From the NCBI GenBank assembly GCA_029933755.1, contig JAOZNO010000110.1:1-9065 (forward strand): a stretch of 9,065 nt of DNA, in the 5' to 3' direction. This DNA comes from Bacteroidales bacterium. Lineage in GTDB: Bacteria > Bacteroidota > Bacteroidia > Bacteroidales > NBLH01. The first letter of the stretch is position 1, and the number at the start of each line of letters is the position of its first letter. The translations under genes and the position numbers were made by a program. The notes under the pieces were generated by a model. The model searched no databases and was not told the DNA's origin. It was given only the letters and a program-made list of their open reading frames with translations. Shown here piece by piece: positions 7,412-9,065 of the stretch.

Positions 7412-8722
7412 TTATTTTTTGTGCTCAAATAAAGTTGGTTTGAAAAGAATCATAGCATAAGCCCAATTATTTGTTTCATCTCTATCTCCACCTTTAATTG
7501 CCTCCATTGTTTCTGTAGCAAACATTTGAGAATATCCACCTCTAAATGCTACACCTTTTGTAAGCTTAAATGAGAAGTACATATCTATTTCTGTTCCAAG
7601 GCCTCTGTTCATCGCAGTTGTAAGGTTTGCAGGATCTTCTACATCAGCAGCAGCTAAGAACATATGTGTATGTACTCCAAATTGAATCTTTGGAAGTTTT
7701 GCATTTAGCTGTAAATAAATATCCTGTAAACCAACATTGTTGGCATGATTTCCAACATAAAAATAGTCCATAAAACCATTAAATTTATGATTTGTACCAT
7801 AAAAAGGAGCAAATGCTTTAGTTTCATCAGTAGTTTCAAGTTGACTATTACCAGATAGGTATTCAAAACCAACTAAGGCTGAAAATGCTTTAGTAAATTT
7901 ATAAGAAATATCAACACCAATATATGAAGCCTTAATTTTTTGAATTTCTGTCGTTGTCCCTACTAAAGCATTATTTTCACCACCCTGGTAATAGAAAGTA
8001 CCATGAGCGGTAATTGTTTTATTGTCAAAAGTTATACGTGGACCAATTGTTTGGCTAAATACATCTTTACCGTTGTCCATTTGCTTACCATTATTCAGGA
8101 ATAAAAAACTAAGATTAAACTGGTTATTTGCTTTATAATTCATCCATAAATTTTGGAGAGATTTGTAATTCCTCGGATTAGGAGCATTTTGCGTTCCTGA
8201 CAGGTTCACACCATCTTGGTTATAAGCAAATGCCAGCTCACCTTTAAAACCACCCGACTTATATTTTAAGATAAAAGCATCATGACTTCTGGCTTGCTGT
8301 GCCCAGTTTACGCTACCAAAAATCCTATGATCATCATAAATAATTTCCTGACGACCAAATTTTAACGAAAATGATTTTGTAATAAAAGCTTCAGCCCAAG
8401 CCTCATGGATTGAAGATGCAAAATCCTCATTTCCAACTAGCTGTATTTGATTTCCCCAAATACGAACATCTTGTAAGGATAAATGTGTTATAAAGTTTTC
8501 ATTTTTGAAGTCCAGATTAATACGGCTTCTTTGGCTGATTGACAGTCCATGATCTTGATCAGGAGCTACTAGTGTTTTGTAACCATGATAATATTCAAGT
8601 CGTGGTCTGATTTCAATACCAATTTTAAATTCTTGACTTAACTCTTCGGCTTCTTGTGCTAAAAGTGAAACGCCCAACATCAGCATGAAAAGCAATAATG
8701 ATAACTGTTTTATTTTTCTCAT
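7412..8722 (-). CDS. Outer-membrane beta-barrel porin of the alginate-export family
   Basis: A 436-residue outer-membrane protein. The start at 8722 is preferred over the in-frame ATG at 8740 because it opens a clean signal peptide (MRKIKQLSLLLFMLMLGVSLLAQ, residues 1-23) with cleavage likely before or after Gln23. The rest is alternating beta-strand sequence rich in aromatic residues and glycine. Landmarks typical of the alginate-export porin fold are RPRLEYYHGY (39-48), QRSRINLDF (64-72), FGRQEIIYDDHRIFGSVNW (122-140), FYGTNHKFNGFMDYF (307-321) and EIDMYFSFKLTKG (378-390). Although the family is named for alginate secretion, members in Bacteroidota stand in many contexts and substrates are mostly unknown. 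Lying just upstream of nrfHA on the same strand, with no clear terminator between, it may admit nitrite or another small solute. That is inference from position only. The C-terminus (LFKPTLFEHKK) is not the canonical terminal phenylalanine but has Phe close to the end. Confidence 0.85.
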   Translation of the reverse strand: MRKIKQLSLLLFMLMLGVSLLAQEAEELSQEFKIGIEIRPRLEYYHGYKTLVAPDQDHGLSISQRSRINLDFKNENFITHLSLQDVRIWGNQIQLVGNEDFASSIHEAWAEAFITKSFSLKFGRQEIIYDDHRIFGSVNWAQQARSHDAFILKYKSGGFKGELAFAYNQDGVNLSGTQNAPNPRNYKSLQNLWMNYKANNQFNLSFLFLNNGKQMDNGKDVFSQTIGPRITFDNKTITAHGTFYYQGGENNALVGTTTEIQKIKASYIGVDISYKFTKAFSALVGFEYLSGNSQLETTDETKAFAPFYGTNHKFNGFMDYFYVGNHANNVGLQDIYLQLNAKLPKIQFGVHTHMFLAAADVEDPANLTTAMNRGLGTEIDMYFSFKLTKGVAFRGGYSQMFATETMEAIKGGDRDETNNWAYAMILFKPTLFEHKK

Positions 8723-8741
8723 AACAATAATATTACACAAA

Positions 8742-8759
8742 TAGGTAAAGACTTACCTA
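8742..8759. repeat. Short inverted repeat in the porin leader
   Basis: TAGGTAA and TTACCTA form 7-base arms around a 4-base spacer, 19 bases before the porin ATG. A further TTACCT follows at 8761-8766, giving three AGGTAA units within 25 bases. It could be a leader hairpin affecting translation or a protein-binding site. No family is recognised. Confidence 0.4.
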
Positions 8760-8821
8760 ATTACCTTATAATTGCCAAAAGTGAAAAATAAGCTATGAGG
8801 AAAATATGACAATAATCATAC

Positions 8822-8835
8822 TTGTTAAATATCAA
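8822..8835. promoter_or_regulatory. FNR/CRP-like site upstream of the porin gene
   Basis: On the minus strand these bases read TTGATATTTAACAA: one perfect TTGAT half-site, a 4-base spacer, and AACAA in place of ATCAA, so 9 of 10 defined positions match. The centre is about 106 bases before the porin start. A weaker related site (TGAC-AATA-ATCA on plus) lies at 8807-8818, with centres 16 bases apart. Similar sites before porin and nrfH would fit shared control, but the region is AT-rich. Confidence 0.35.
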
Positions 8836-8871
8836 TAATATTATTGCTGAATATTAGTCTGGTAAAAAAAA

Positions 8872-8897
8872 CTTGTATGTCAATAATGACATACAAG
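8872..8897 (-). terminator. Intrinsic terminator of a unit entering from the right
   Basis: A perfect 11-bp stem (CTTGTATGTCA at 8872-8882 with its complement at 8887-8897) has a 4-base loop. On the minus strand it runs directly into seven T. This is a rho-independent terminator in the minus direction. It separates the porin-nrf cluster from a minus-strand gene that must lie mostly or wholly beyond the right edge. Confidence 0.82.
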
Positions 8898-9065
8898 CCT
8901 AGTTTAATGCACATTATATACTGAACCATATAGCCTGATTAATTCATAAATTTATTAGGTGTTTTATTAATTGTCTGTCAATCTGTAATTTAAATCAAAA
9001 TAGTAAAATGTTTAAAAATGATAAATTTACCAAAGGTGCATTTTTTCTTTGTCGGACTTTTTCCC
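8898..9065. other. Right-edge stretch with no supported gene
   Basis: Together with the porin leader this is a gene-free stretch of about 340 bases. Between the terminator and the right edge I find no recognisable coding sequence or RNA. On the minus strand one frame is open from the edge to a TAA at 9027-9029 (13 codons, ending KEKMHLW). It could be the tail of the gene served by the terminator, but two other frames are also open for a similar length, so it cannot be called. Confidence 0.5.

Noticed and set aside
8723..8740. Longer porin start at the ATG at 8740
   Set aside because: It would add MCNIIV before an otherwise perfect signal peptide; the inner ATG at 8722 gives the expected lysine-rich N-terminus.
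8833..8846. 14-base palindrome CAATAATATTATTG
   Set aside because: Almost pure AT and without a spacer or known family consensus. It overlaps the FNR-like site and is likely chance in AT-rich DNA.
1..9065. CRISPR arrays, tRNA or rRNA genes, insertion sequences, attachment sites
   Set aside because: No regularly spaced repeats, tRNA-like cloverleaf with TTC loop, rRNA-like blocks, transposase genes or terminal inverted repeats were seen; intergenic gaps are short.

Overview
The window is a low-GC (roughly one third G+C by eye), gene-dense piece of chromosome, almost certainly from a member of the Bacteroidota. The evidence is the AT-rich codon use, the absence of Shine-Dalgarno sequences before the genes, the large ResB-CcsA fusion protein typical of that phylum, and the NrfH/NrfA/porin family types. 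All supported genes lie on the minus strand, so the biological order runs from the right edge to the left edge. I cannot name a genus.

Layout in transcription order. The right end (8723-9065) has no convincing gene. It holds an intrinsic terminator for a minus-strand unit that starts beyond the right edge, then the leader of the first gene with FNR/CRP-like half-sites. An alginate-export-family outer-membrane beta-barrel follows (7412-8722). A 126-base gap carries a perfect TGAT-AATT-ATCA palindrome and a candidate promoter. Next come nrfH (tetraheme quinol dehydrogenase) and nrfA (pentaheme ammonia-forming nitrite reductase with the diagnostic CXXCK heme 1 site), 7 bases apart. A strong intrinsic terminator sits right after nrfA. 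Then come a stand-alone resB and a stand-alone ccsA overlapping by 14 bases, and finally a very large ResB-CcsA fusion (CcsBA) of at least 1002 codons that runs off the left edge.

How it works together. NrfH takes electrons from menaquinol and passes them to NrfA, which reduces nitrite to ammonium by six electrons (respiratory ammonification). The two proteins together need nine covalent c-type hemes, and the rest of the cluster supplies the heme export and attachment machinery: two System II (Ccs) cytochrome c synthetases side by side, one split and one fused. One module, most plausibly the split one beside nrfA, may be the NrfI-like enzyme dedicated to the CXXCK site, with the fusion serving ordinary CXXCH sites; that assignment is inference. 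The porin may let nitrite or another small solute through the outer membrane.

The gene content is a recognisable nitrite-ammonification locus rather than a wholly new system. The points most worth attention are the doubled synthetase, the terminator placed between the reductase and its assembly genes, and the FNR-like operator candidates.
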